A DNA stretch of 64,000 nt from NCBI GenBank assembly GCA_039545295.1, contig BCIK01000003.1, positions 1,284,891-1,348,890 on the forward strand, written 5' to 3'. The translations under genes were made by a program, and so were the position numbers. This DNA comes from Udeniomyces pyricola (lineage: Eukaryota > Basidiomycota > Tremellomycetes > Cystofilobasidiales > Mrakiaceae). This document shows, piece by piece, positions 12,576 to 23,545 of the stretch (position 1 is its first letter; each line of letters begins with the position of its first letter). The notes below the pieces were generated by a model, which saw only the letters and a program-made list of their open reading frames with translations, was not told where the DNA came from and did not search any database.

Positions 12576-12683
12576 TATCAATATCGATATCAATATTAAT
12601 ATCAATATTGATGTTAATATTGATATTGATATTGATATTGATATTGATATTGATATTGATATTAATATTGATATTGATATTGA
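12576..12683. repeat. ATTGAT/ATCAAT inverted hexanucleotide array in a divergent promoter
   Basis: About 108 bases made of ATATCA units on the left and ATATTG/ATTGAT units on the right, with ATTAAT interruptions. The two halves are complementary, so a single strand could fold into a long AT hairpin. It is about 220 bases from the start of the K+/H+ exchange gene and about 150 from that of the kinase. Confidence 0.9.
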
Positions 12684-12829
12684 CCAATTCTCGTCTCCGC
12701 ACACGACCGAGAGATGAGCCATAAGCTTATAAGCTTGATGTGATCACGACGTCGCATCATCAGCTGCTCACGCAGTCGATGTCAATGGCACTCGTCTCCC
12801 ATTCGCCTCCACTACTATATCCTCCCACC

Positions 12830-14051
12830 ATGAAGCCCATTCCCCCCAGCGGTCCTCTTGCTATCGTACTCAACCCCTCATCCGGCTCGCGGACCGCAAC
12901 CAAGTTCCTCGAAACCGTCCTCGAGCCGTTCCTCGCCCGACTCGACGTTCCTTTCCGCGTCTACGAGACGCTCGCTGAGAACGACGGCGAGCGTATAGGA
13001 ACCCTCCTTAGAGAACAATGGCAGCAGGATGGTTCGGCTCATTCAAGACCGTTTGTGGATGTGGTCGTGCTAGGGGGAGATGGAACGGCCCACGGTGAGA
13101 ACCAACCAAGATTGATGGATGATCTGACTCTAACCACGTGATGGCTCAGATCTGTAGTATACTACTCCGTGGTGACTCTCGACTCAACCATCTGCTGATC
13201 ATGGGCCTCATACGTTTACGCCTTCTGTACGCGTCTTCTTCAGAACTCATCGCTGGCTTTGATTCAGTTCCTCGCTCGTCGCTCACCGACCAGGTTCCGT
13301 CTCTTCGCCTCATCCCACTGCCTCACGGGACCGCCAACGCTCTCTTCAACGCCCTCTTCCCCTTTCCGGCATGTCCTCACTCTCATCCTCATCTCAAATC
13401 CAACAGGGCATCGCCCGAGACTGTCTGGTCTCTCCAATCCGTACTCGCTTACCTCGAATCGCGACTAAATCACTGCGAGACATCCCGGTTGATTCCCCTT
13501 GCACTGACCCGAACCGAGCTATATGCGTCGTCTGGTGATGGCAGCGAACCCATTGCTGTGTATACCTCCCACGTCGTCACTTCTCTCGCCCTGCATTCCA
13601 ACATCCTCGACGTGTCCGAATCGCTCCGGGAGGCACACCCAACAGTCGAGAGGTTCAAAATTGCCGCATCGACCTTACTCCCCCTCCGATTCTCAGGGAC
13701 CCTCACGCTTGGTACGACTTCTTCGACGACTCTCGCCACACCCACGACCACGACACTCTACAACCCTCGAACTGAAACTTTCCAGCCTATCGTCAACTCG
13801 GCGGATCTAACCCTGCAAGGCCCGTTCTCGTACCTTCTCAGCTCAACTTCTGTCGATCGTCTGGAGCCGTCTTTTATCATCTTACCGCTCCTCTCGTCTA
13901 AAAGCGAGGAAAGCAAGCGATCTACGATGGATCTCATCGTTCTCAGACCAGGAAGAGGGAAGAGTGTTCGAGCCGACCTAGACGCCGGAGGAAACGAGGA
14001 TCTTTGGGCGACGAAAGTCAAGGATATCCTCGGTGGTGCCTACAAAGGTTG

Positions 14052-14083
<32 letters not shown>

Positions 14084-14687
14084 TTCTCTCTCTCGCTCTC
14101 GCTCTCTTCTTCTGCCTTTCAATTGTTGTGATGGCTCTAGCACATTTGCAGAGGTAGCGAGCTAATCAACGAGTGTTGTGCTCGTACTGTACTCTTCTTC
14201 CTTCATCCTCCTATAGGCGGCAGCCATGTCAGCATGGTCCTGGACGATCCAGTCGAACCCGGCCTCGGGGGTATAGGCGAAGTCGAATGCTACCGCACTT
14301 CTGGCTTCACATGGCACCCGGTATGAAACACAAAAGAAACTAAAACTAAAGAAAGAAAACGAAATAGATATATCATATATATCCTTTTTTTTTTTTTGCT
14401 TCTTCTTCTTGTCCTTCTCCATGATACTGTTCCAAGATGACGACGACCTTTTTTTTTTTTGAAACCTCCTCAAGCTGACCCATGGAAACTCCCCTCTCCT
14501 TCCCTTGTGTCTCTCTCCCCCCCTCCCCCCCCCTCCCCTTTTGATATGCTGATAGGACTCGTCGAGCGAACTGAACCACGTTGCGTGTATGGACGGGGCG
14601 ATCGGACGGGTTCCCAAAGGAGGTTACGCTCGCTCGTTCGTCGTTGGACCTGACAAAACGGGGTGTGAGATTTGGGTGTGGAAGTAA
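12830..14687 (+). CDS. Diacylglycerol/sphingoid-base kinase family protein
   Basis: The catalytic domain of lipid kinases of the DAGK/LCB type transfers phosphate from ATP to a sphingoid base, diacylglycerol or ceramide. Four exons, 12830-13094, 13244-14047, 14217-14320 and 14556-14687, sum to 1305 bases and 434 residues with matching phases. Near the start is AIVLNPSSGSRTA, the first conserved block. The nucleotide-binding glycine motif VVVLGGDGTAHE spans the first junction. Then come LIPLPHGTANALFNALF (the conserved GT-A-N block) and, after a divergent middle, VACMDGAIGRVPKG, at the place of the C-terminal DGE-like block. I chose the Met at 12830 for its CCACC context and position just before the fold; an upstream in-frame Met at 12740 is possible. 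No signal or membrane helix is visible. Substrate cannot be told from sequence. Confidence 0.88.
14048..14216 (+). other. Kinase intron 2 opening with a (TGTC) microsatellite
   Basis: The intron starts with a GTTGGT donor directly followed by about seven TGTC units and CT-rich sequence, and ends at CTATAG. Retaining it gives a truncated protein that lacks the last 79 residues. Confidence 0.7.
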
Positions 14688-15544
14688 GAGAAGGGACTAT
14701 TAGATGGATGGCCGAGGACATGGCTGGTCGGGGTGTTGGTAGAGTGTGTTGACGTGTAGATTTCGGGGGAAGGGAGAGTGGGGAGGGTATTAGAATGTAG
14801 GCTTTTTGTATGTAGTTTGGCCGGATATACGGCCCACGACTTTTTTTTTTCTTTCCCGTTTCTTTTAATCTTTCTTCCATAATGAACTTCATGTCTCCCG
14901 ACCCAATCTCACAGGCCATGCGAGTAGTAGTCTTATACTCTCTAGACTATAAAAGAGAGAGAGAGAGGAGAGAAGAAAGATGTAAAGTGGGTGACCACGA
15001 GCTACTGAGCTAAGCTGGGAATCTGTAAAATGGCAAAGAAAAAAAAAAGCACACGACACGTGGGGAACAGATGGTAAAAACTCAATGCGATGGATGTTTG
15101 GAGGGAGGAAAAGAGGAAGAAAAAAAAAAGAAAAAAAATCGAGAGGAATGAATGAGGAATGATGAGAGAGCAGAAGAGGAGAGACGAGAGAGAATGATAG
15201 ATGAGGTGCTGAAGCAGCGTGGAAAATATGAAGGGGAGAAGGAGGGCAGGGGAGGGAGGGCGACGATGGAGTAGATAAGTGGATGTGTATGAGGAAACAG
15301 CCTAGAAAGGTAAGAAGAATAAAAGAAGGATGAAGTAAGAACAGAAGACGAAAGTGAGGGGAAGAGCACAGAGGCAACAATGCAATCGAACCAAGACAAA
15401 AATGTAGTGATAATGGCACAAGGTGGACAGAAGCGAGAAAGAAAAGACGTATAAACGAAAGGAAAAGGAAAAAAGGAAGAGTAAAAGGGTGTGAGGCAAA
15501 GGAGAAGACAACGAGAGTGTGGGAAATAATCCACCTTCAACAGA
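14688..15544. other. Intergenic between convergent 3' ends (kinase and ULP2)
   Basis: The kinase (+) ends at 14687 and ULP2 (-) at 15545, so both 3' UTRs lie here. Open frames are Ser/Phe/Leu-rich on the minus strand, the mirror of purine-rich DNA. I see no gene. Confidence 0.65.
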
Positions 15545-18500
15545 TCAATCATCGAGCTCTATCGCGTCGTCATGTGTCGAGCCCGAGGTCATGGCGGTGG
15601 CAGCTTTATTCGAGCGCTTCGCTTCGTTGGCGAGCACTCTCGCCGTATCTCGCTCCTTCTGTACCCTATCTGCCTTCTGGAATGCGGTCTTGGCGATGTC
15701 TGCGCTGACCTCGGAACTTGAAACGCCTCTCCTAGCCCGTTTGGCCGTGGAAGCGGTGGTGACATCAGGTGAACCAGACTGAACCGAGCCCGAAGGCGAA
15801 ACCGAGCTCGTCGAAAGACCGTTGTCATTGAGCAGCTTTCTCTTGCTTCGGCCGTTTGATTTCGTCGAGGGTGCAGCAGAGGATTTCGCCGCACCATTCG
15901 ATGAGACCGCTGTTGGGGAGGGAAAGTATTTGGAAGACGTGGTAGGCTGATGGCTGCTGAAATGGTCGATCGGGTCAGAGGACACCGGCTGGGGTTGGAC
16001 CGGATGGAACAAGGATGCAAGCTGCTTGAGGCCGGTCGAGGGCGTCCGGGTCGTATCATCACGGTCTCTGCTGGGAGGCGATTGAGAATCGGAAATTGGA
16101 GGCTCAAACTGAGGTGTAAGCGCTGGAGGAGCAGGAGAAGGGAGGTTGGACGTCTTTTTGGATTGGCGAAAGATCTTGTCTACCGATCGCGCATCTTCCT
16201 TTCGTTTCGTGTCGTCGTCGATAACGATCGGAGCCTGCGAGAACAACGATTCCAGACTGCTGGAGGAGTCGGCGGCGATCTGACGCTCCTTTCTGAGCGT
16301 GGCCAGGGAGGGGGGATCCGACGCGTCGCCGGTTGGGCGTCCAGGAAAAAGCGGCTTGATGCCTGCTCTCGGTCCTCGAGCGGCTCCCCGTCCCGTGACG
16401 GAGTGTGGATCGAGCTGAGACTCCTGAACGTCATCATCATCGTCGCTATCAGAAGAGACAACAGTCGGACATGGTACAGTGAATATGGCGGTCGATGGAT
16501 GAGGGTCGAGTTGAAGGTGCTGAGCCACCGGTCGAATCGCTTCGTGGTTCCTCGGGGGAGTCAGTGCAGACTTAGTGGAAGTGAAAGTGGGCAGTGGAAG
16601 AGGATGTTGAATAGGAGCCGCGTTGACGGTCGAAGTATGATTGTCGGGACTCGATAGCATATCATCAGAGGCAACTTGAGACGCTCGCTGTAAAAAGGGA
16701 GACGGTAAGGATGCAGGAGACGTCGGTAGTTCGGCCGAGTTGTCAACGGAGGGATTGATTTGACGCTTACTCTTGTCGAGAGTAGCTGCTTTTCGTTCCT
16801 GAATGGCGGCGGCAGCTCGCTGCTGGGCGGCGATCTCTTCCTCCTCTCGCTTCTTAGCCTCGACCTTTTCCATCCGCTCCTCTAAGCTCTCCTCAGTGAC
16901 TAACTCTTGCAGTGGCGCGGCCGATGCTAAATCTGGAGGGTTGGACGACGATGGTACTTCGGTCGGCATGCCTTCATTTGCCCGCTTCCGCTCTGCCTCC
17001 TCTGCCTCGAGCTTCTCTTGCTGAGCCTGTTTCCACTCGATTTCGAGCAGATCGATCTTGTGACGGATGGACTCTCGCTTGTGAGGGAGCTCGCTCTCCT
17101 TCCAAGTCTCTTCTTTCGTCTTTTTGTTGAGCCTGCCCTTGCTGCTAATCTACAAGAATAAGAGCCGACCGGTTCCATCAGGAACTGAACCCAAGACTGG
17201 AACGTTGGCCAAGGTGAAAGGGTCCGTTCACTCACGGTTTCCGCAATGACTTTTTCTGGGTTGCCAAAAAAGATTTCTGCGTAATGGAGGAGGTACACGC
17301 CACAACTGGAGTAGTCGGCTTGTCGGGGCGTCTGAGAGTGAGGCATCCAAAAGCAGATTCAGGATCCAAAGGTCGGCGCCAAAGCTGACCCGCGCAAACG
17401 ATCAAGGATAGGGTCAACTCACGTTGACTTTTAGATACTCTAATTCAGTCACATCTCCCTCCCATCCTTTGCGAGCCCTAGCCTCCGAGGCCAAGTACTT
17501 GTTCAGACGCTTGGAGCACTCCGTCCGGTTGTAACTTGTGAGCGAATCAAGGCACAGAATATATCCTCTGAAAGCAGATAGCAGGTCATTGTCAGCTAAT
17601 CAAGACATTAGCGGAAATCGTCAAATAACGGAACCAGACTCTGAGGACACACTTTTGTCGGGGAGCTGTCTCAACGGGGTCTTGGGCCTTGCCAGTAGCG
17701 AAAGCCTGATCCTCGTTGGTGTTGACCATGACAACGTCTCCTCCAATGGCCAGTCCATCGACTTGAGTTGGCAGATCCGCCATTTCAACGTCCGTGGCGG
17801 GCTTTGAAGGACCCAAAGAGCGTTCGGGGAGCGGGTTCGCCGAGGAGAGTTCGTCGCCAGCGTCAGATAACGGCCGAGCGGGTGAGGCCGCCTCATCACT
17901 TTCAATATCAGTCAGGCCGGAGCTGGCGTCTGAAGCGAGAGCTAGATCGGGAACGAATTCAACCTCATCCTCATCCTCGACGGTAACTTTATCAGCGGTC
18001 TTGAGAGATGACTCGTCCTCAGGAGCTTTCGGTGGAACAACGGCCGGGGGAGAGGGGGAATCGGTCACATTGGAGACGGTGTCTTCTTTGGCCTTTCGAG
18101 AGCGAGTCGCCTTGGTGGGCGCGACGGGAGGGGGAGGAGGAAGAGGGTGTTGAAGCATGGCTCCGGGATTGACAATGATTGCAAGATACCAATGCAGGCT
18201 AGCGAGACGGATGAGAGCAACAAGTGACGATGAGGAAGGATTTGGAGGGTCAGCAGGGAAATACAGGGGGCTCAGCCCATTGCAAGCATCCGTTAGAAGG
18301 GCAAAAAACGAACTCTTCGTTGATGGGGACCAAGACATATTTCTTTTCGAAAATATCAAACTTGGATGTCCATTTGCGGACAGTCTCCCAGGTATCGACG
18401 CCAGCTTGCAATTGTCTGATCAGATGATCAGTCGGGGACGCGTCAGTGTTGACCTGTGCAGCTCGTGCCAGCGATTGGATGCAGCGCGTCAATCAGGCAC

Positions 18501-21138
18501 TCACTTTTTGTCCGAGAGCTTGCTGTAAAGGAACGAGCTGAAGATATGTACTTCTTGAGCGAGCGTCAGATTGTGAGCTTTTGCGTTGGATAGAGCCGTC
18601 CTAATCAGAGGGTGAGAACGATCATGCAACACGAGCGTTAGGAGTAAGCTGACTGCCTGATCGGATATTCAGATGGCAAGCGGGGAGCAGGAGGGTGCAC
18701 GCACTTGATTCCGTACTCGATGAGGACATCGTTCAAGAACTCGGTGTTGTTCGTCATGCGGTAGTAGTCGCCTTGAGTGATGGTAATCTCCCCTCGACCA
18801 CGTGGAGGCCAAACAGCCATACTGCATCAATTCACACAGAAATTAAAGGACAAGTGGTCAGCCGAGATCCAACATTTCTCAAAACGATCGTCCATCCAGC
18901 AAGGATTGATATTCACACATCGTGTGGATTAGTGGGCCGGGGGAACGCTTGCGAGCGGGAAGGTCTCTTTGCGCCGTCTGGCTTGATGACAGCGAGATCG
19001 TCGTCCGAATCTGAGAGATCCTGGTGTGTCCGGATAGCTGGACCCTTTTCTTTGTTGCGAGATGAGCGCCGGCTACCCTCCGTAATGGGCTCGACAGAGG
19101 ACTTGGTTTGAGGTTTAGGCCTGGGAGAAGCAGATCACCTCGTCAGATTCTTGTTCGTTCTTCTTCTTCTTCTTCCGCTTCCTATGATTTTCACCGGTTG
19201 TACAAAACACGTACGATGTTTTGAAATCGCGAGAACGCCGTTGTTGTAGATGGTTTGTGATGTCAGCAGCTTGATAAGGGCTATCGCAAGACGAAAAGGA
19301 AGCGTCAGCCTAAGAACCTATTGATAAAGGGTTTACAACGAAAAGGAATTGATTCTGACTTCAAGCTTGTATAGGCAACCTTCAGAGCGTCGAAAAAGAC
19401 GCCCAAGTATTCGTAACCAGGTCCAGCGGTCTTGAGACTTGCAGTGATGGCTCGCGCGCAGGGATCACTAGGACTGCTCGGAGGTGATGCTGTTGTGGAG
19501 ACAGACAACAACAATAAGCATAAGATCCTGAGTCAGTAGGGAGACATAAAGCAAGAAAAGGAAACTCTAGGATGGATTCCACCAACGTCCGAGAAGCGTG
19601 CTGTTTTCCCGAACAATAAACTGCAGGATATAGGGAGAAGTGGTCGAATACTGCACCGACAACAGGAATATGAGCTTGTCAGGCAGCCGTTGTAACCAAG
19701 GAAGAATAACGGATGAGAGGAAGAGGGGGAGGGACTGGGGTCTTCGCTCACCGACACATTTGCGAGTTCATGCCAGGGCACGGTGAGATCAGGCGGCCCA
19801 GCCGAGTAATAGATCTCGATCTGGTTTGCGCAAAATTTGATGTATGAAGAGCCTGACAGAGTCTTTTGTTCGTTTTTTTCATAAATCTTCGACGTCACAA
19901 AGGAAAGCTCTGAGGGCGGGTCTCCCGTCTCTTGAGTAGCTTGACTGCGGGTTGTTGGGGCCGGCCGCTGGCTCGTCAGTATCGACTTTGTCATCAAGGT
20001 TCCCTGCGCGTGACACACAGTGGATTGTCAAACGGAGGTCAGAATGTTTTGCCTGGTTATACTGGCAAGATTACAGGCATCTCCCATGGATGCACTCACA
20101 TCCTTGCTCTTCATCGCCTTTGCACCGACTGAACCCGGAGTAACGCTGAAAGTGAGAGCCTGCTGTCCGGCTTCGAGCTTGGGAGCCCTTCGAGGCTTCG
20201 ACTCAGATCTCTCAGCCACACGCTGGTCTAGCCTCTCTAGCTGGCTCTGTTGAGTTGGGCGGAAGGGATTTGAGCGGACCGCACGTGAAGGGGATCCTCG
20301 ATGTGGTGGCGACGTATCCTCAATTGGATCCGAAGCCATAACTGTGGTCTGCTTTCTCGAGAGATCGGGAAGGGAAGGTTTGCCATATTGGTTGAGCTTG
20401 GGCTGAGGCCGAGGCTTGGGCGAAAACTCTTGGATGTCCTCCTCGAGCTCATTCGGCCGATCGACCTCCTCGCCGTCTGAAAGTTCGATAACCTCGTTGC
20501 TTTTGCCTGGTATCTCGCCTAGTCGAGTCTCCTTGTCAACTGACTTGATCATCTCGGACGCAGTTCCTGACCCTACCGGTCTCATCTTGGCCTTGTCCCT
20601 GTCGATCTTGAGCCGCTTGGGGGCAGAAGCAGGGGTAACTGGTTGCAGAGAGGACTCCGCCTGGACTGGCATGGGAAAAGAAGAACGAGAGGAGCTTCCA
20701 CCTGAGGGAAATTTACCGCTTGAGGAGAACGTGTTTCCTGTATATTCCATGATAGAAAGAGACGGATATCAGACGAGTCACTAATGTTGCATCATTCGGC
20801 CTAATCCGCATCAAAGAAAGACATAGGGATTCAGAAAGGACGAGCGGGCCAGAAGTGGAAGCTATCATCCACCTTCTTGGTTAGGATATGGCCGGTTGGG
20901 CTGGGATGCTTTCGGTGTGCTGTAGTTGAAAGACGTCGATGCCATAGATGTCGACGCGGTCCCATTCCGAAAGTTGGTAGGTGGTTTCGGCTTTGAGAGC
21001 GTGTCCATTCCTGGCTGGAAAACCATGGTACCAGACATTCGGTTCTAACAAATTCCACGAGGTCAGTATTTTGGCCTTTCAAGCTGGATGTCAACGGCAG
21101 ACTACACATGGTGAAACGTGGTCAAGGGTGTCCTTACC
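15545..21138 (-). CDS. ULP2: Ulp2-type SUMO-specific cysteine protease (C48)
   Basis: Ulp2/SENP6-7 enzymes cut SUMO from proteins, mainly poly-SUMO chains, in the nucleus. At least fourteen exons are readable. The catalytic domain starts with RGRGEITITQGDYYRM and NTEFLNDVLIEYGIK (18820-18700). The His is in DLHWYLAIIVNP (codon 18192-18194), the Asp in GYILCLDSLTSYNR (17546-17548) and the nucleophile in ADYSSCGVYLLHYAE (Cys codon 17302-17304), preceded by the conserved Gln of TPRQ. A large acidic loop sits between His and Asp, as in Ulp2 rather than Ulp1. N- and C-terminal extensions are disordered; the C-terminus (exon ending 15545) is charged and Ser-rich. Joins 21038-20873/20737-20100/20003-19752 keep frame. 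Upstream, an exon ending 21138 (with PLPRRGEIPINTPTNPP) splices in phase to 21044, so the true start lies above 21138 and was not found. Confidence 0.9.
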
Positions 21139-22247
21139 GGAGGATTCGTGGGAGTGTTAATTGGAATCTCGCCTCGCCGAGGAAGAGGGCTAGACGTTGG
21201 AGGGAACAAGCGGACACGCAGACAAGTGTCAGCACGACGCGATGGCTGCGACAGTCACGACAGTGTTCAATCTGTCATGTCGATAGTGCAGTCCGAGCAC
21301 TCAAGTTGGGTAAGAGCAAGTGATTGAAACAGCAGAGACACGATGGCACAAGAGGCGAGACGGAAGAAGACGATCCAAGAGAAGCTCAACGCTGCGTACC
21401 CATTGGAACTGTTATTTGAAACCCCGTGTAAGGGACCAAAAGAAGACCTTGACTGATGCATATCCCGAGTCTTACTGGAGGATAGATGAGGAGCGACACG
21501 ACAAGGTATTCGCATGAGTCATCGGCATATGGCCGAAGAGAGGAGATCATGGACAGGTGAACCCAACGAACGTGGACCGGAGGCTGTCATGGTTGCCCGT
21601 CATGTCACGTTGGTTGTTCATGGTGTACTTGACAGCGTGAAGAGTGAACCAGAGAGCACACGCTTCCAGTGGTTAACGTCGAGCGGGCAAGGGCGACGGG
21701 CGGGGAAGGGCGCGTCGAGACTTTAGGACGGTGCTCTTGGTAGAAAGCCAAGGAGATGGATGGACGCGATGAGTTGGGATGGAGGGATTGAGAACCGAAC
21801 GACAGGGCGATGGATATGCGTGGGATGGTGAGACTGGGGATTGAACTGCCGAGGGGTCAAGGTGGTGTCGATGAGTGGCTTCCTGGGCGAGAAGGTGAGC
21901 GACTTGGACGATAGCTGGGACTCACGCCGCGTCGCGTTGGCGTTTACCGTGTAGCCAGCCTTGCTGTTTCGTACTTTGTGCAGGCGGGCACAAGCGGGCA
22001 GCAAGGCTAATAGTAATAGCTGATAGCAGCTAGCTGGCGCATGGCCGCAGGCATGATCGATCATCATGACAGCTGACAGCCCGATTGATCAACTTGGATA
22101 CATCTCATTGTTCATCGACATTATGTGTACACATAGGCATTGATATATACACCATATATACCATATATACCATATATACCATACCTCATTCATCCACCCC
22201 ATTCATCCATCCACCCAACTTCTCTTCTTCACTAAACCAAGCCCACC
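21139..22247. other. Upstream region of ULP2 and promoter of the Alr4036-like gene
   Basis: In-frame coding-like sequence of ULP2 continues on the minus strand from 21138 to about 21270. Beyond it I cannot place the first exon. The rest shows no confident gene. The last 110 bases hold an AT-rich tandem repeat just before the start at 22248. Confidence 0.5.
22143..22189. repeat. Tandem CCATATATA repeat in a promoter
   Basis: Four to five copies of a 9-base unit, CCATATATA, end about 60 bases upstream of the start codon at 22248. The unit contains a TATATA core, so the array supplies several overlapping TATA-like boxes. Confidence 0.85.
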
Positions 22248-23385
22248 ATGTCTTCACCTCCTTGGCTCAAGACGGTCCAAGAACTCACCACAAAGTACCC
22301 CAGAGAGTGCAGTAAGTCCGTCTCCATTCCATCTCATCATCGCTCCCTTCCCTCGCGGAGAAAAGGACCAGTAGTGCATATACCTCATCACTCCCCCCCC
22401 CCTTCTCACTTTCCATTCTCTCGATCGGCAGCCCAAGTCTTGGCCACGCTCACCCACGATCACAAGCCATCCTCTCGCTACGTCGTCCACCGGAAGTTGT
22501 TCCTCCCAGATCAACTCTCGGAGACGCCCTTGTTCATCTCCACAACCGACGTCAGGTCGACCAAGTCCACCGAGATTACCCAAGTCTCACCGACCGTCCA
22601 CATCTCATGGTGGCTCCCGACGACCAACACCCAGTTCCGGATCGAAGGCACCGCCAAAATCGTCGGCGGTGAAGCCGATCCAGCTCAAGGTGTCACGACG
22701 GATGACGATCGTGCAGAGTGGGAGGGCTTGCGAAAGGAGACTTGGGCCGGCATGCGAGGAGAGATGCGAGCTTCGTTTGCCCGACCAGTCGCTCCAGGAT
22801 CCAAGCTGGAAGGAGGTTACGAGCAGATGGATGACTGGCCCAAGACCCTACCAGAACTCAACGTGAGTGATGGGTGTTTAGAATGGTAGCGATCGGATGA
22901 GAGGGGGTGTCTGCTTTCTGATCGGGTAGACCCCCTCGGCCGTTGCCGACGCTTGGGATCGTTTGGCTTAATTCCTTCTCTGACGCGTTCTCTCTCGGTT
23001 GCTGTTTCTCTCTCTCCTCATTGCCCTGCCTTTTTTTTTTTCTGTTGACTCCATAAGAACGCCAAGGACGAAGTTCAACGTCAACAGATCATCTTTGCTT
23101 ATAGCAATTTCTCACTGGTTCGTACAGCCGCCAAATCTATCACACACACACATATACTCTCTATCTCTTTTCTCTTCTTCTTTCTTCCTTTCCTTTCCTT
23201 TCCATTCGCGCAGGTCACCTCGAGCACAAGATCACCACAGCTGATGTTTGTGATGACATTCTCACTCACAGGTGATTGTGAAGCCGCTGGCTCTGGACTT
23301 TGTCGAGCTCAACGTTGTACCGAACCGACGGACTACGTGGACGCTTGTCGATGGGGAGTGGGTGACCCAGATTCTGTGTCCTTGA
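22248..23385 (+). CDS. Alr4036-type FMN-binding, pyridoxamine-phosphate-oxidase-like protein
   Basis: The family shares the split-barrel FMN fold of PNP oxidase; its reaction in fungi is not established. Exon 1 starts MSSPPWLKTVQELTTKYP at 22248 and ends about 22311. Exon 2 (22432 to about 22862) carries YVVHRKLFLP, LFISTTDVRSTK and VHISWWLPTTNTQFRIEGTA, the barrel strands that bind phosphate and FMN in the family. A short exon (about 23058-23117) gives the conserved NF motif (SNFSL), and the last exon begins after a CAG at about 23271, ending LDFVELNVVPNRRTTWTL, then DGEWVTQILCP and a TGA at 23383-23385. The C-terminal arginines and the final strand are typical. Exon 3 boundaries are the least certain. 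Confidence 0.82.
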
Positions 23386-23545
23386 GAGGGATGAGAGACA
23401 GAGATCGATGCTTGTTTATCCCAAATCATACTCATGGACGATTGACTCGCAAATTCAAATGTATCGATGGAGGCAGACGTGAATAAACCATGCGACTCCA
23501 TGTGCCTTGACGAGTTAGAACCAGGAAGCAGGACAGTGATCATGG

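Noticed and set aside
12576..12683. CRISPR-like or telomere-like repeat
   Set aside because: The unit is a simple AT hexamer without spacers, inside a promoter of a eukaryotic chromosome.
15082..15552. Hydrophobic minus-strand frames downstream of ULP2
   Set aside because: Several overlapping Ser/Phe/Leu frames from purine-rich + DNA; they lie in the 3' UTR and show no conserved block.
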